NCBI GenBank assembly: GCA_021822485.1
Contig: JAKAQP010000003.1
Location: forward strand, 1-64,000
Direction of reading: 5' to 3'
Source of the DNA: a bacterium
Lineage (GTDB): Bacteria; SZUA-79; Acidulodesulfobacterales; Acidulodesulfobacteraceae
Length of the DNA stretch: 64,000 nt
The notes under the pieces: generated by a model
Told to the model about the DNA's origin: nothing
The model's database searches: none
What the model saw: only the letters and a program-made list of their open reading frames with translations
In this document: positions 30,529 through 39,597 of the stretch, piece by piece
Position numbering within the stretch: the first letter of the stretch is position 1
How the letters are laid out: each line of letters begins with the position of its first letter
Program-made: the position numbers and the translations under genes

Positions 30529-30843
30529 ATGTCGAAAAATATCGCCGGAATGTTAAAACAGGCGCAGAAACTTCAATCCGATATGCTTAAAATGCAGGAA
30601 GAATTAGGTTCTAAAACGGTAGAAGCAAGCGCCGGCGGAGGAATGGTTACTGCAAAAGTAAACGGAAAGCAGGAACTGCTTGAAATAAATATAGATAAAA
30701 CGGTCGTAAATCCCGACGACGTCGAAATGCTTCAGGACCTTATAGTAGCTTCCATTAACGAAGCCCTTAATAAATCTAAAGATATGGTAACCGGAGAAAT
30801 GTCTAAATTAACGGGCGGGCTTAATATACCCGGTCTTTTTTAA
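30529..30843 (+). CDS. ybaB: YbaB/EbfC family nucleoid-associated protein
   Basis: 'MSKNIAGMLKQAQKLQSDMLKMQEELGSKTVEASAGGGMVTAKVNG'; SD ggagg before 30529. Confidence 0.95.
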   Translation: MSKNIAGMLKQAQKLQSDMLKMQEELGSKTVEASAGGGMVTAKVNGKQELLEINIDKTVVNPDDVEMLQDLIVASINEALNKSKDMVTGEMSKLTGGLNIPGLF

Positions 30844-30854
30844 CGGGTTGCTTT

Positions 30855-31460
30855 ATGTCTTTAAACCATTCTGATTACGTTAAAGATATAGTATTCGCAT
30901 TTAAAAAACTCCCCGGCATAGGCGAAAGATCTGCAAGAAGGCTTGCATTTTACTTATTGTCACAGAACGAATCCGTAGCTTACGGTCTTGCGGATGCAAT
31001 AAAAAATGCCAAACAAAACATAAAATTATGCCAAAAATGTTTTAATCTAAGCTCCGACGATATCTGCCATATATGCGGCAACCCGTCGAGAAACGGAAAA
31101 CAGCTTTGCATAGTAGAAAATCCCGAAATAATATACGTATTTGAAAAGAGCGGAAATTATAACGGTTATTATCATGTATTGCACGGTTTAATAAATCCGC
31201 TGGAAGGGGTAACGCCGTCCGATTTAAAGCTTAAAGAGCTTGCGAGCAGAGTAGAAATCGGCGGTTTTGAAGAGATTATACTTGCGCTTAATCCAAACTC
31301 CAACGGGGAAGCTACCTCTATATATATACAGAAAATTTTATCGCCTTATAACGTCCGCATTTCCGCTTTGGCAAGAGGGATACCCATAGGCTCCGATTTA
31401 GAATATGTGGACAAAGACACTCTCTCGGAAGCCATTAATTATAGAAAAAAATTCGATTAA
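30855..31460 (+). CDS. recR: Recombination protein RecR
   Basis: 'LPGIGERSARRLAFYLL', zinc finger 'CQKCFNLSSDDICHICGNPSR', Toprim 'EGEATSIYI'-like. Confidence 0.97.
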   Translation: MSLNHSDYVKDIVFAFKKLPGIGERSARRLAFYLLSQNESVAYGLADAIKNAKQNIKLCQKCFNLSSDDICHICGNPSRNGKQLCIVENPEIIYVFEKSGNYNGYYHVLHGLINPLEGVTPSDLKLKELASRVEIGGFEEIILALNPNSNGEATSIYIQKILSPYNVRISALARGIPIGSDLEYVDKDTLSEAINYRKKFD

Positions 31461-31461
31461 G

Positions 31462-33771
31462 ATGAACAATAAGGTTTTACTTATATCGATTGACAACCTC
31501 AGATACGACTGTGTAAGTTATATTAAGAACAGGCCTCATCTTAAACAATTTTACGTCGAAAATTTAGTCGATACACCCACGTTAGACAAAATCGCCGAAA
31601 ACTCAACGGTTTTTACGGATTTTTTTTCAACATCGAGCTATACTACCGCTGCGCATGCTTCTTTATTCACCGGATTGCTACAGCCCAAGCACGGTTTAAG
31701 GCCTTTTTTTTATAAAAAAATGAGGGCAGACTGTGCGACTCTCGCGGAAATTTACAAGAATAACGGCTATAAAACCATATTCTATTCCGACGTTATAGAA
31801 CTTTTTCAGCCTCTGGGACTGACCAAAGGATTTGATTTTATATGCGCAAACGATATTAATCCGCTTTTTAAACAAATTTCTCTTTTAGAAAACGAAAAGG
31901 TGTTCTGTTTTATACATCTTTTCGACATTCACGAACCTTATATTTTTTCGCAAAATTATAACGAAAACCATTATAACGACGACTATTTTGCATTCATCAA
32001 CAAAATGTCATCTTTATATAAAATACCAGTTCAGAACAATAATCCTTTCACTCTCTGGAATAATTTTTCCGGAAAAGTAAATTACGGGGTACAAATTATG
32101 CTTCCCCCATATATTTACGGCGTCAATAAATTCGACAAAGGACGATTTAGGCTTATATATGGTTTTTTAAAAAATACGGGGTATTTTAACGATGAAAATA
32201 TCTATTCTATTTTTGCCGACCACGGAGAAGGCAGAATAGTTTTCTACGATATGCCTGTTTTCGGACACATGGGCGAACTTTTCGACGAAGTTATAAAAAT
32301 ACCGCTGATACTGCATGCGCCGCAATTAGAAAAAGGCGTTAATAATAAATTAGCTTCAATAGTTGATTTATTTCCCACGCTAATGTCTTTATCCGGTTTT
32401 AACGCTGTTTCCGACGATAAAAACGCCGCCGCAGTAAATAAAGTTACAAATTTAATTAAAACGGACGGATTATCTTTGTTGGGAGAAAAAGAAAGGGAAT
32501 ACTGCTATTCGGAATTTTGCACGCAAAATATGTATAACGAAATAATGCAATTTTCCGCAGGCGTTTATGACAGAAGCAAAAACGGCGCCTCTTCTAAAGA
32601 CAAATATTTCCTGTCTCAACGCTCAATAAGAACTAAAGACCGTAAATATTTATTTATTCCGGATAATATTTTGCAGTCGGAAGCAAAAAAAATCATAGAA
32701 AACATAAATCTTTCCGATGAAGACTTTATAATAGAAATGTTTAACTCAGTTATGAGAAAAAGGGTCAGCAAACCCGAATACCTGTTTCTCCTCAATTCGC
32801 TTAAATCGAAACAGACTGCGAGACAAAACATTTATCAAAGCATGATAACTTCGGAAATTTATAACAGGCCTAAAAATTATTTCTTTGACCTTATAAACGA
32901 TCCGCTCGAAGAAAATTTTAACTTGCTAAATATCTCTCTTTCGGATTCAATAAAATATATAGAAATATTAAACGAAATAGAAAGCCATTCATTTATAAGC
33001 GAAAACTTATTCGACGATAAAAGTGCAACCGGCAAAAACGGCGCACGCATTATATTTAACCAGCCGGAATCCGATAAAAACATAGCGGCTGAATCTCTTG
33101 CGCTTCTTGAACAAAAAATTTCGCTCGGTATAGAAATTATTAAAGAAGCGGAAGACAGATATGGAGATAAAATCGGCATAGCATTCACGGGCGGTAAAGA
33201 TTCAACCGTTTTATTAGACTTGATAAGACGTTCGAAAAATGGGAAAATACCTTTTAAGGTTATTACCATAGATACGTCGGCAGAATTCCCCGAAATTAAA
33301 GAATTTATGGAAAAATTAAAATCCGCTTGGAACTTCGAAATTGTAAAATACTCAAACAATGAAGCGCTTCGGCAAAAATATCCTATAGCTAAAGATAAAA
33401 CCGACTGCTGCAACACTCTTAAAACTATTCCTCTTAAGGAGTCTATTAAAGATCTTCATCTTAAAGCTATGTTTACCGGAATAAGAAGGGATGAAAACGA
33501 AGCAAGGGCAAACGAATCATTTTTTTCTAAAAGAAAAGACCCCCACCATTTCAGAGTCCATCCTTTGCTTCATTTTACGGAAAAAGATATATGGGATTAT
33601 ATTAAGTTTAATAATCTTCCATACTGCAATCTGTATGAACAGGGTTACAGATCTTTAGACTGCGCGCCTTGCACTCATATAACGGCAGAAAAAGATGCCG
33701 CCGAGCGCTCCGGGCGCTCACAGGATAAAGAAGCCGCTATGGACAAACTGCGTCAGCTTGGATATTTTTGA
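31462..33771 (+). CDS. Fusion: sulfatase/alkaline-phosphatase superfamily N-terminus + APS/PAPS reductase-like (PP-loop) C-terminus
   Basis: N-term 'LLISIDNLRYDC', 'SSYTTAAHASLFTG', 'IFADHGEGR'; C-term 'IAFTGGKDSTVLLDLI', 'TDCCNTLKTIPLKE', 'GIRRDENEARA', 'GYRSLDCAPCTH'. ORF track starts at 31405 inside recR; start at 31462 is preferred. Confidence 0.88.
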   Translation: MNNKVLLISIDNLRYDCVSYIKNRPHLKQFYVENLVDTPTLDKIAENSTVFTDFFSTSSYTTAAHASLFTGLLQPKHGLRPFFYKKMRADCATLAEIYKNNGYKTIFYSDVIELFQPLGLTKGFDFICANDINPLFKQISLLENEKVFCFIHLFDIHEPYIFSQNYNENHYNDDYFAFINKMSSLYKIPVQNNNPFTLWNNFSGKVNYGVQIMLPPYIYGVNKFDKGRFRLIYGFLKNTGYFNDENIYSIFADHGEGRIVFYDMPVFGHMGELFDEVIKIPLILHAPQLEKGVNNKLASIVDLFPTLMSLSGFNAVSDDKNAAAVNKVTNLIKTDGLSLLGEKEREYCYSEFCTQNMYNEIMQFSAGVYDRSKNGASSKDKYFLSQRSIRTKDRKYLFIPDNILQSEAKKIIENINLSDEDFIIEMFNSVMRKRVSKPEYLFLLNSLKSKQTARQNIYQSMITSEIYNRPKNYFFDLINDPLEENFNLLNISLSDSIKYIEILNEIESHSFISENLFDDKSATGKNGARIIFNQPESDKNIAAESLALLEQKISLGIEIIKEAEDRYGDKIGIAFTGGKDSTVLLDLIRRSKNGKIPFKVITIDTSAEFPEIKEFMEKLKSAWNFEIVKYSNNEALRQKYPIAKDKTDCCNTLKTIPLKESIKDLHLKAMFTGIRRDENEARANESFFSKRKDPHHFRVHPLLHFTEKDIWDYIKFNNLPYCNLYEQGYRSLDCAPCTHITAEKDAAERSGRSQDKEAAMDKLRQLGYF

Positions 33772-33782
33772 TTAAATTTGTG

Positions 33783-33811
33783 ACGGTGACAGAATTGAAT
33801 TCTGTCACCGT
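33783..33811. repeat. Perfect palindrome acggtgacagaattgaattctgtcaccgt (REP-like; may also act as a terminator)
   Basis: 14-bp perfect arms around a central G. Confidence 0.85.
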
Positions 33812-33955
33812 ATTTATAATTGACATATTTTAAAAAAACTAATAAAATATTAGTTTTCAATTATAAAATCTTTATTAATTATTAATTAAGATATTGAATA
33901 AGCTAAAAGCCTGTTCGGTATTTTTAAAAAATTATTTAAATTTTAAATTAACGCA

Positions 33956-35332
33956 ATGTTTGACGGACTTAGTTCAAAACTCGAAAAAGTTTTTAAAAAC
34001 CTTAAAGGTTACGGAAAACTGTCGGAAAAAAATATAGAAGACAGCCTTAAGGAAGTAAGGCTGTCTTTGCTTGAAGCCGACGTAAACTACCTTATAGTAA
34101 AAGAATTTATCGAATCCGTAAAAAATAAGGCCATAGGCGAAAAAGTAGCCGACAGCCTAACCCCTGCCCAGCAGATTATTAAAATAATCAGGAACGAATT
34201 GGTCGAACTGTTGGGAAACAACGAGCCTTTAAATATTAAGGCAAAGCCTCCCGTTATCATAATGCTAATAGGGCTTCAGGGTTCGGGTAAAACGACTACG
34301 GCGGGAAAACTTGCGCTTTATCTTCACAGAATGAAACGGAGCGTATATCTTGTTCCCGCGGACGTTTACAGGCCCGCCGCTATACTTCAGCTTAAAAAAA
34401 TTGGGGCAAGCATAAATATTCCCGTTTACGAAACACCGGAAGAAAACGGTAAAATCATGCAAAAGCCCGACGAAATAGTTAAAAGCGCTATAGAAATTGC
34501 CGAAAAACATGCTTATGATACCATAATAATCGATACTGCGGGAAGGCTTGAAATCGACGAACCTTTAATGGACGAACTTAAACTTCTTAAAAATAAATTT
34601 AATCCAAACGAAATTTTATTCGTGGCAGATTCAATGTTAGGACAGAGCGCGGTTACCGTCGCAAAAACTTTTAACGACGCATTAGGCATATCCGGAGTCG
34701 TACTCACGAAAGTTGACGGCGACGCAAGAGGCGGAGCGGCTCTTTCTATTAAAAAAACCGTCGCTAAACCGATTAAATTCATAGGCATCGGCGAAAAACT
34801 CAGCGATTTAGAAGTCTTTTACGGCGACAGGATAGCCGACAGGATACTCGGCATGGGCGACATATTAAGCCTTATCGAAAAAGCTCAAGAATCCGTAGAC
34901 GAACAATCCGCTAAATCGATAGAAGAATCGCTTAACAAAAAAGATTTTACGGTTAAAGATTTTGCCGAACAGCTGAAAATGATGTCAAAAATAGGGGGGA
35001 TTACACAGATTGCAGGTATGATACCCGGCTTTTCCAAAATAAAGGATAAATTTAATCCTGAAGCGGCGGAAAAAGAGATAGTTAAAATTAAGGCTATTAT
35101 TAATTCTATGACGGAAAAAGAAAGGCTGAACCCCGACATATTAAACGGCGGAAGGCGCAAAAGAATCGCTTTCGGAAGCGGCACTACCGTCAATGACGTT
35201 AATATCTTTATAAATAAATTTGAAGAAGTAAAAAAAATTATGAAGTCTTTCAAAAAGAACAAAATGGGTTCTTTAAAAAATATCAATAATATTAAAAACA
35301 TGTTTAACAAAGGAGATTTCAAGTGGCGGTAA
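33956..35332 (+). CDS. ffh: Signal recognition particle protein Ffh
   Basis: 'GLQGSGKTTTAGKLA', 'DTAGRLEIDEPLM', 'TKVDGDARGGAALS', C-terminal M domain. Confidence 0.97.
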   Translation: MFDGLSSKLEKVFKNLKGYGKLSEKNIEDSLKEVRLSLLEADVNYLIVKEFIESVKNKAIGEKVADSLTPAQQIIKIIRNELVELLGNNEPLNIKAKPPVIIMLIGLQGSGKTTTAGKLALYLHRMKRSVYLVPADVYRPAAILQLKKIGASINIPVYETPEENGKIMQKPDEIVKSAIEIAEKHAYDTIIIDTAGRLEIDEPLMDELKLLKNKFNPNEILFVADSMLGQSAVTVAKTFNDALGISGVVLTKVDGDARGGAALSIKKTVAKPIKFIGIGEKLSDLEVFYGDRIADRILGMGDILSLIEKAQESVDEQSAKSIEESLNKKDFTVKDFAEQLKMMSKIGGITQIAGMIPGFSKIKDKFNPEAAEKEIVKIKAIINSMTEKERLNPDILNGGRRKRIAFGSGTTVNDVNIFINKFEEVKKIMKSFKKNKMGSLKNINNIKNMFNKGDFKWR

Positions 35333-35565
35333 AAATCAGATTATCTAGAATCGGTTCTCACAAAAAACCTTTTTACAGAATCGTAGCGGCTTCAGGAGAA
35401 AAAGCCGTGCAGAAAAAATTTATCGAAATACTGGGGACTTACAATCCATGCGCTGATAAAGACGTCCAGTTTAATATCGATAAGGACAAATTCGACAAGT
35501 GGGTAAGTTTGGGGGCAAAACCGAGCGATACCGTTATGACGTTAGTAAAAAAACAGGCTAAATGA
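35323..35565 (+). CDS. rpsP: 30S ribosomal protein S16
   Basis: 'VKIRLSRIGSHKKPFYRIVAA'; GTG start overlaps the end of ffh. Confidence 0.97.
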   Translation: MAVKIRLSRIGSHKKPFYRIVAASGEKAVQKKFIEILGTYNPCADKDVQFNIDKDKFDKWVSLGAKPSDTVMTLVKKQAK

Positions 35566-36065
35566 ATTTCGTTTATATAGATATAGGGGAATTTATAAAA
35601 CCGCACGGCATATTAGGCGAACTTTTATTTAATCTATATAACCCCTTGTCTAACGTTATGGATTCGGGCTGCGAACTTTTTATTAAAGAAAACGGAACAT
35701 ATAAAAAATTAGAAATCGAAAAAATCAGACGGGTAAATAAAGGTTATCTCATTAAATTAAACGGCACAGATTCAATAGAATCTGCGGAAAAATTTAAAAA
35801 GACTTCCGTTTATATTAATAAAGCCGATATTAAATTGGATAAAGACGAATTTTTAATTTCCGATTTAATCGGTTTAAACTGTTATAACGAAAAAAAAATT
35901 AACATAGGAGCGGTTTCGGAAATTTACGGCGGAGAAACCGACGTGATGGAAATAAAATCCAATTCGGCGGTTTACTTGATTCCTATGACGGCTGAAAATA
36001 TCGAAACTATAGATATTAAAAGTTCAAAAATATCGGTTAAAAACGAAAATAATTATAGAATATAA
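35562..36065 (+). CDS. rimM: Ribosome maturation factor RimM
   Basis: 'IGEFIKPHGILGELLFNLYN', PRC-barrel, position between rpsP and trmD. Confidence 0.92.
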   Translation: MNFVYIDIGEFIKPHGILGELLFNLYNPLSNVMDSGCELFIKENGTYKKLEIEKIRRVNKGYLIKLNGTDSIESAEKFKKTSVYINKADIKLDKDEFLISDLIGLNCYNEKKINIGAVSEIYGGETDVMEIKSNSAVYLIPMTAENIETIDIKSSKISVKNENNYRI

Positions 36066-36069
36066 AAAT

Positions 36070-36774
36070 ATGAAAAAGGTAATAGACGTTATATCTATAA
36101 TGCCGGAATATTTCGATTCGTTTTTAAAAACCGGTCTTATAGGAAAGGCTTTAAAAACCGGATTAATGGAAATAAATATTATTAATCCAAGAGACTTTTC
36201 AAGCGGTAAATATAGAAGGGTGGACGATAAAATTTACGGCGGAGGCGCGGGGCAGCTGTTAATGGCAGAGCCCATTATTAAGGCCTGCGAATATTCCGTA
36301 GAAAATTTTAAAGAAAAGTATAAAAGCGAAAAAAGGGCGGTAGTTATAATGTCACCTTCCGGAAAATTGCTCGACTCGGATGCCGCTTCGGAAATGTCCG
36401 ATTTTGACCATATTATAATAATTTGCGGAAGATACGAAGGCATAGACGCAAGGGTGGCCGATTTAACGGGAGGAATAGAAATATCGATAGGCAGTTATAT
36501 ACTGTCCGGAGGCGAAATAGCTTCGATAGTTTTTATAGAATCGGTAAGCAGATATTTTAAAGGTTTTTTGGGTAATCAAGAATCGCTTAAAGAGGAAAGC
36601 CTTTCCGGCGATTTTAAAAAAATATTGGAATATCCCCAATATACTAAACCAAAAACGTTTAAAAATTTATCCGTTCCCGAAATACTGCTTAGCGGAAATC
36701 ATAAACTGATTGAAAAGTGGAGAATGGAAAAAGCATTAAAAAAAACGGAACAAATAAGAAAAATTAAAATATAA
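36070..36774 (+). CDS. trmD: tRNA (guanine-N1)-methyltransferase
   Basis: 'DVISIMPEYFDSFLKTGLIGKAL', 'YGGGAGQLLMAEP', 'CGRYEGIDARV', 'SIGSYILSGGE'. Confidence 0.97.
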   Translation: MKKVIDVISIMPEYFDSFLKTGLIGKALKTGLMEINIINPRDFSSGKYRRVDDKIYGGGAGQLLMAEPIIKACEYSVENFKEKYKSEKRAVVIMSPSGKLLDSDAASEMSDFDHIIIICGRYEGIDARVADLTGGIEISIGSYILSGGEIASIVFIESVSRYFKGFLGNQESLKEESLSGDFKKILEYPQYTKPKTFKNLSVPEILLSGNHKLIEKWRMEKALKKTEQIRKIKI

Positions 36775-36792
36775 ACAAAAGGAGAGACCTAA

Positions 36793-37149
36793 ATGAATAT
36801 CGTAGAAAAAATCGAAAATGCCTCGTTAAGAACGGATGTTCCCCAATTTAAATCGGGCGACACCGTCAAAGTATATCAAAAAATAAAAGAAGGCGACAAA
36901 GAAAGAATTCAGGTTTATGAAGGAGTGGTTATTGCGAGAAAAGGCAGCGGCATCAGGTCGGCTTTTACGGTAAGAAAAAATTCTTACGGCGTGGGAGTCG
37001 AAAAAACTTTTTTGACTAATTCTCCCTTAATCGATAAAATTGAACTTCTTTATCGAGGAAAGGTAAGGAGAGCGAAATTATATTACTTAAGAAAGAAAAA
37101 AGGGAAAGACGCAAAAATAGAAAGGCTCGATATGGTTCAGCAGCAGTAA
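36793..37149 (+). CDS. rplS: 50S ribosomal protein L19
   Basis: '[35 protein letters not shown]', 'RRAKLYYLR'. Confidence 0.97.
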   Translation: MNIVEKIENASLRTDVPQFKSGDTVKVYQKIKEGDKERIQVYEGVVIARKGSGIRSAFTVRKNSYGVGVEKTFLTNSPLIDKIELLYRGKVRRAKLYYLRKKKGKDAKIERLDMVQQQ

Positions 37150-37275
37150 GTTAAAATGAAAGCCGAATTAAGTTTGCGGTATATTTAATTAACTTTTTTA
37201 AATATTAATGATATACTTATAATATTAAACGACTTATCGTAAGTATAATTATAATTAATATTTAAAGGAGGTTTT

Positions 37276-37659
37276 ATGGAATCGCAAAAAACGGCTGTCG
37301 ATAAATTTACTGAATTTATAGGAGCGGCACTTGGGGTTACCGAGGATAGATTTCAGAAGATTTTAGACGAATTTATAGTCAGCCATAATTTCGGTAAAAA
37401 AGAATCCGAAGTGTTTTCGCAAAAAATGAAAGATATATACGATGCGAATAAGAAAAAATTGATGTCTATAGTCGACGAATCCGTAAAAAAAGCCCTTAGC
37501 AAAGCCGATATAGCCAGAAGTTCCGAAGTAAAAGGATTAGAAGAAAAGATTAATATCCTTGAAGAAAAAATTAATAAACAGTCTGCCGCACATTCTAAAC
37601 ATAAAGACGCTTCTCATTCAGCTAAAACTAAAAGCAGCAGTCACAGCCTTAAAAAATAA
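37276..37659 (+). CDS. Hypothetical coiled-coil protein with Ser/Lys/His-rich tail (phasin-like size)
   Basis: Good SD aaaggagg; amphipathic helical sequence; no family recognised. Confidence 0.6.
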   Translation: MESQKTAVDKFTEFIGAALGVTEDRFQKILDEFIVSHNFGKKESEVFSQKMKDIYDANKKKLMSIVDESVKKALSKADIARSSEVKGLEEKINILEEKINKQSAAHSKHKDASHSAKTKSSSHSLKK

Positions 37660-37719
37660 TAAAGAAAAATAAATTATAAAATTGCCTGCAATCAATCTGA
37701 AATACCATAATTATTAGTT

Positions 37720-38004
37720 ATGTTTATGGCTTTAAAATCTTACAGGGTTATTATAAAAGGAATAGTTCAGGGCGTAAATTTCAGAAATTTTACAAAACTC
37801 GAAGCTGAAAGAATCGGCATAAAGGGTTATGTAATGAATACCTATGACGGCCATGTAGAGGCATTTTTCGAGGGCGAAGAAGAAAAAATTAAGGAAATGA
37901 TTGCTTCGGTGCATGTCGGTCCGCCTTCTTCAAGAGTCAAAGAAGTTAAACTATATGAACAGGACGGGCTTTCTAATTTCAACGATTTTAAAATATTAAG
38001 ATAA
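37720..38004 (+). CDS. acyP: Acylphosphatase
   Basis: 'RVIIKGIVQGVNFRNFTKLEAERIGIKGYVMNTYDGHVEAFFEG'. Confidence 0.93.
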   Translation: MFMALKSYRVIIKGIVQGVNFRNFTKLEAERIGIKGYVMNTYDGHVEAFFEGEEEKIKEMIASVHVGPPSSRVKEVKLYEQDGLSNFNDFKILR

Positions 38005-38007
38005 TTC

Positions 38008-38700
38008 TCAGTCTGTTTCTGCAATAGGCATCGGATCGACTATAACGGTTAACTCGCCCTTAGTCAATTCAGGCCTGTTTTTAATTTCTTCGATTATAGT
38101 TTTTACGTCTTTCGTTTCTATAAATTCGTATATTTTAGTAAGCTCTTTTGCGTAGCATATTTTAACGCTGCCCAAAATTTCGTTTATATCCGCAAGCAGT
38201 TTTTCGACGCTTCTGCCTGGTTCAAAAAGTATAAAAACCCTTTTTTCATCCTTTAATTTTGCAAGTATTTTTTTTCTTTTTCCTTCTTTTTTAGGCAAAA
38301 AACCGATAAAAGTAAATTCCGAAGTATTCAGTCCTGATGCCGATATTGCTGTTAATACGCTTGAAGGACCGGGAATCGGAACTACTTTTATTCCTTTTTC
38401 AATACACAAGCGGACTAAATAAAAACCAGGGTCGGATATTAAAGGCGTCCCGGCTTCGCTGACTAAAACGTAATCTCTGCCTTTCATTATACCGCCGGCG
38501 ATAGCGTCGGCAGCCGATTTTTTATTATATTCGTGATATGGAATTAAGCGGGTTTTAATATGGTATTTCGAAGTTAATATCCTTGTTTTCCTGGTATCTT
38601 CGCAGGCTATAAAGTCCGCTTCCCTCATTATTTTTAACGCTCTTATAGTAATATCTTCGAGGTTTCCAATGGGCGTTGCCACGACGTATAATGCGCTCAT
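38008..38700 (-). CDS. rsmI: 16S rRNA 2'-O-ribose C1402 methyltransferase
   Basis: 'LYVVATPIGNLEDITIRAL', 'CEDTRKT', 'SEAGTPLISDPG', 'PIPGPSSVLTAISASGL'. Confidence 0.96.
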   Translation of the reverse strand: MSALYVVATPIGNLEDITIRALKIMREADFIACEDTRKTRILTSKYHIKTRLIPYHEYNKKSAADAIAGGIMKGRDYVLVSEAGTPLISDPGFYLVRLCIEKGIKVVPIPGPSSVLTAISASGLNTSEFTFIGFLPKKEGKRKKILAKLKDEKRVFILFEPGRSVEKLLADINEILGSVKICYAKELTKIYEFIETKDVKTIIEEIKNRPELTKGELTVIVDPMPIAETD

Positions 38701-38705
38701 AAAAA

Positions 38706-39587
38706 TTATGACCAGTCCCTTAAATATCTGAAATCAATATTTATGGTCCGTTCCGAAACTTTTGCTATTAAAGGCATTCGTCTTTTATACTGCGATTTTT
38801 TTATTCTTTTGTATATGTTGTTTACGATATTTTCTTCAAATCCTAAAGAAATTACTACTTCGGGCTTGTACATTTTATCTATTAAAAGATACATTATATC
38901 GTCGGCAGTTTTATAAGTAAAACCCAGTTCCGATTCATCCGACTGTCCTTCCCATAAATCCGCCGACGGCGGTTTATTTATAATAGTTTTTGGGATGCCG
39001 AGATGCTCCGCAAGCTGATAAATCTGAGTTTTATAAATATCTCCTATAGGATTTAAAGCCGAAGCCGTATCGCCGTATAAAGTTCCATAGCCCAGAAGCA
39101 GTTCCGATTTATTGCTTGTGCCGAGGACTAAGGAATTTAACTTATATGAATAATCATAGAGAATAGACATCCTTTCCCTAGCCATTTTATTGCCTTTTCT
39201 CAGTTTTAAGACGATACCGTCTGTCGCATCGGCATTTTCGCTTCTCTCGGTCTCGTCAGTCTCATTCTTAAAATATTCGTTAATCTGGTTAGATATATCT
39301 GAAACGTAATATTTAATTCCGAGGGTGTTTACGACTTTTAAAGCATCCTCAATGCTCGACTTGGAACTGCTTTCATAAGGCATTATTAAAGCCGTTACGT
39401 TATCTTTCCCAAGCGCGCTTACAGCCAAAAAGCAGGACGCAGCCGAATCTATGCCTCCCGACAAGCCCAAAACTACGCTTTTTAACCCCGCCTTTAAAAC
39501 CTCGCTTTTTATAAAATTACCGAGATGTTTATAAATTAAAGGAAAATTTAATTCGTCTATTTTCGGCAGTTCAATTTTATGATTCAT
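38706..39587 (-). CDS. nadE: NAD+ synthetase domain (stand-alone)
   Basis: 'VLGLSGGIDSAASCFLAV', 'LVLGTSNKSELLLGYGTLYGD', 'KPPSADLWEGQSDESELGFTY'. Confidence 0.93.
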   Translation of the reverse strand: MNHKIELPKIDELNFPLIYKHLGNFIKSEVLKAGLKSVVLGLSGGIDSAASCFLAVSALGKDNVTALIMPYESSSKSSIEDALKVVNTLGIKYYVSDISNQINEYFKNETDETERSENADATDGIVLKLRKGNKMARERMSILYDYSYKLNSLVLGTSNKSELLLGYGTLYGDTASALNPIGDIYKTQIYQLAEHLGIPKTIINKPPSADLWEGQSDESELGFTYKTADDIMYLLIDKMYKPEVVISLGFEENIVNNIYKRIKKSQYKRRMPLIAKVSERTINIDFRYLRDWS

Positions 39588-39597
39588 ATAAATCTTT

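Noticed and set aside
31405-31461. N-terminal extension of the sulfatase-reductase ORF (MWTKTLSRKPLIIEKNSIK)
   Set aside because: It is out-of-frame coding sequence of recR; ATG at 31462 fits the start of the domain.
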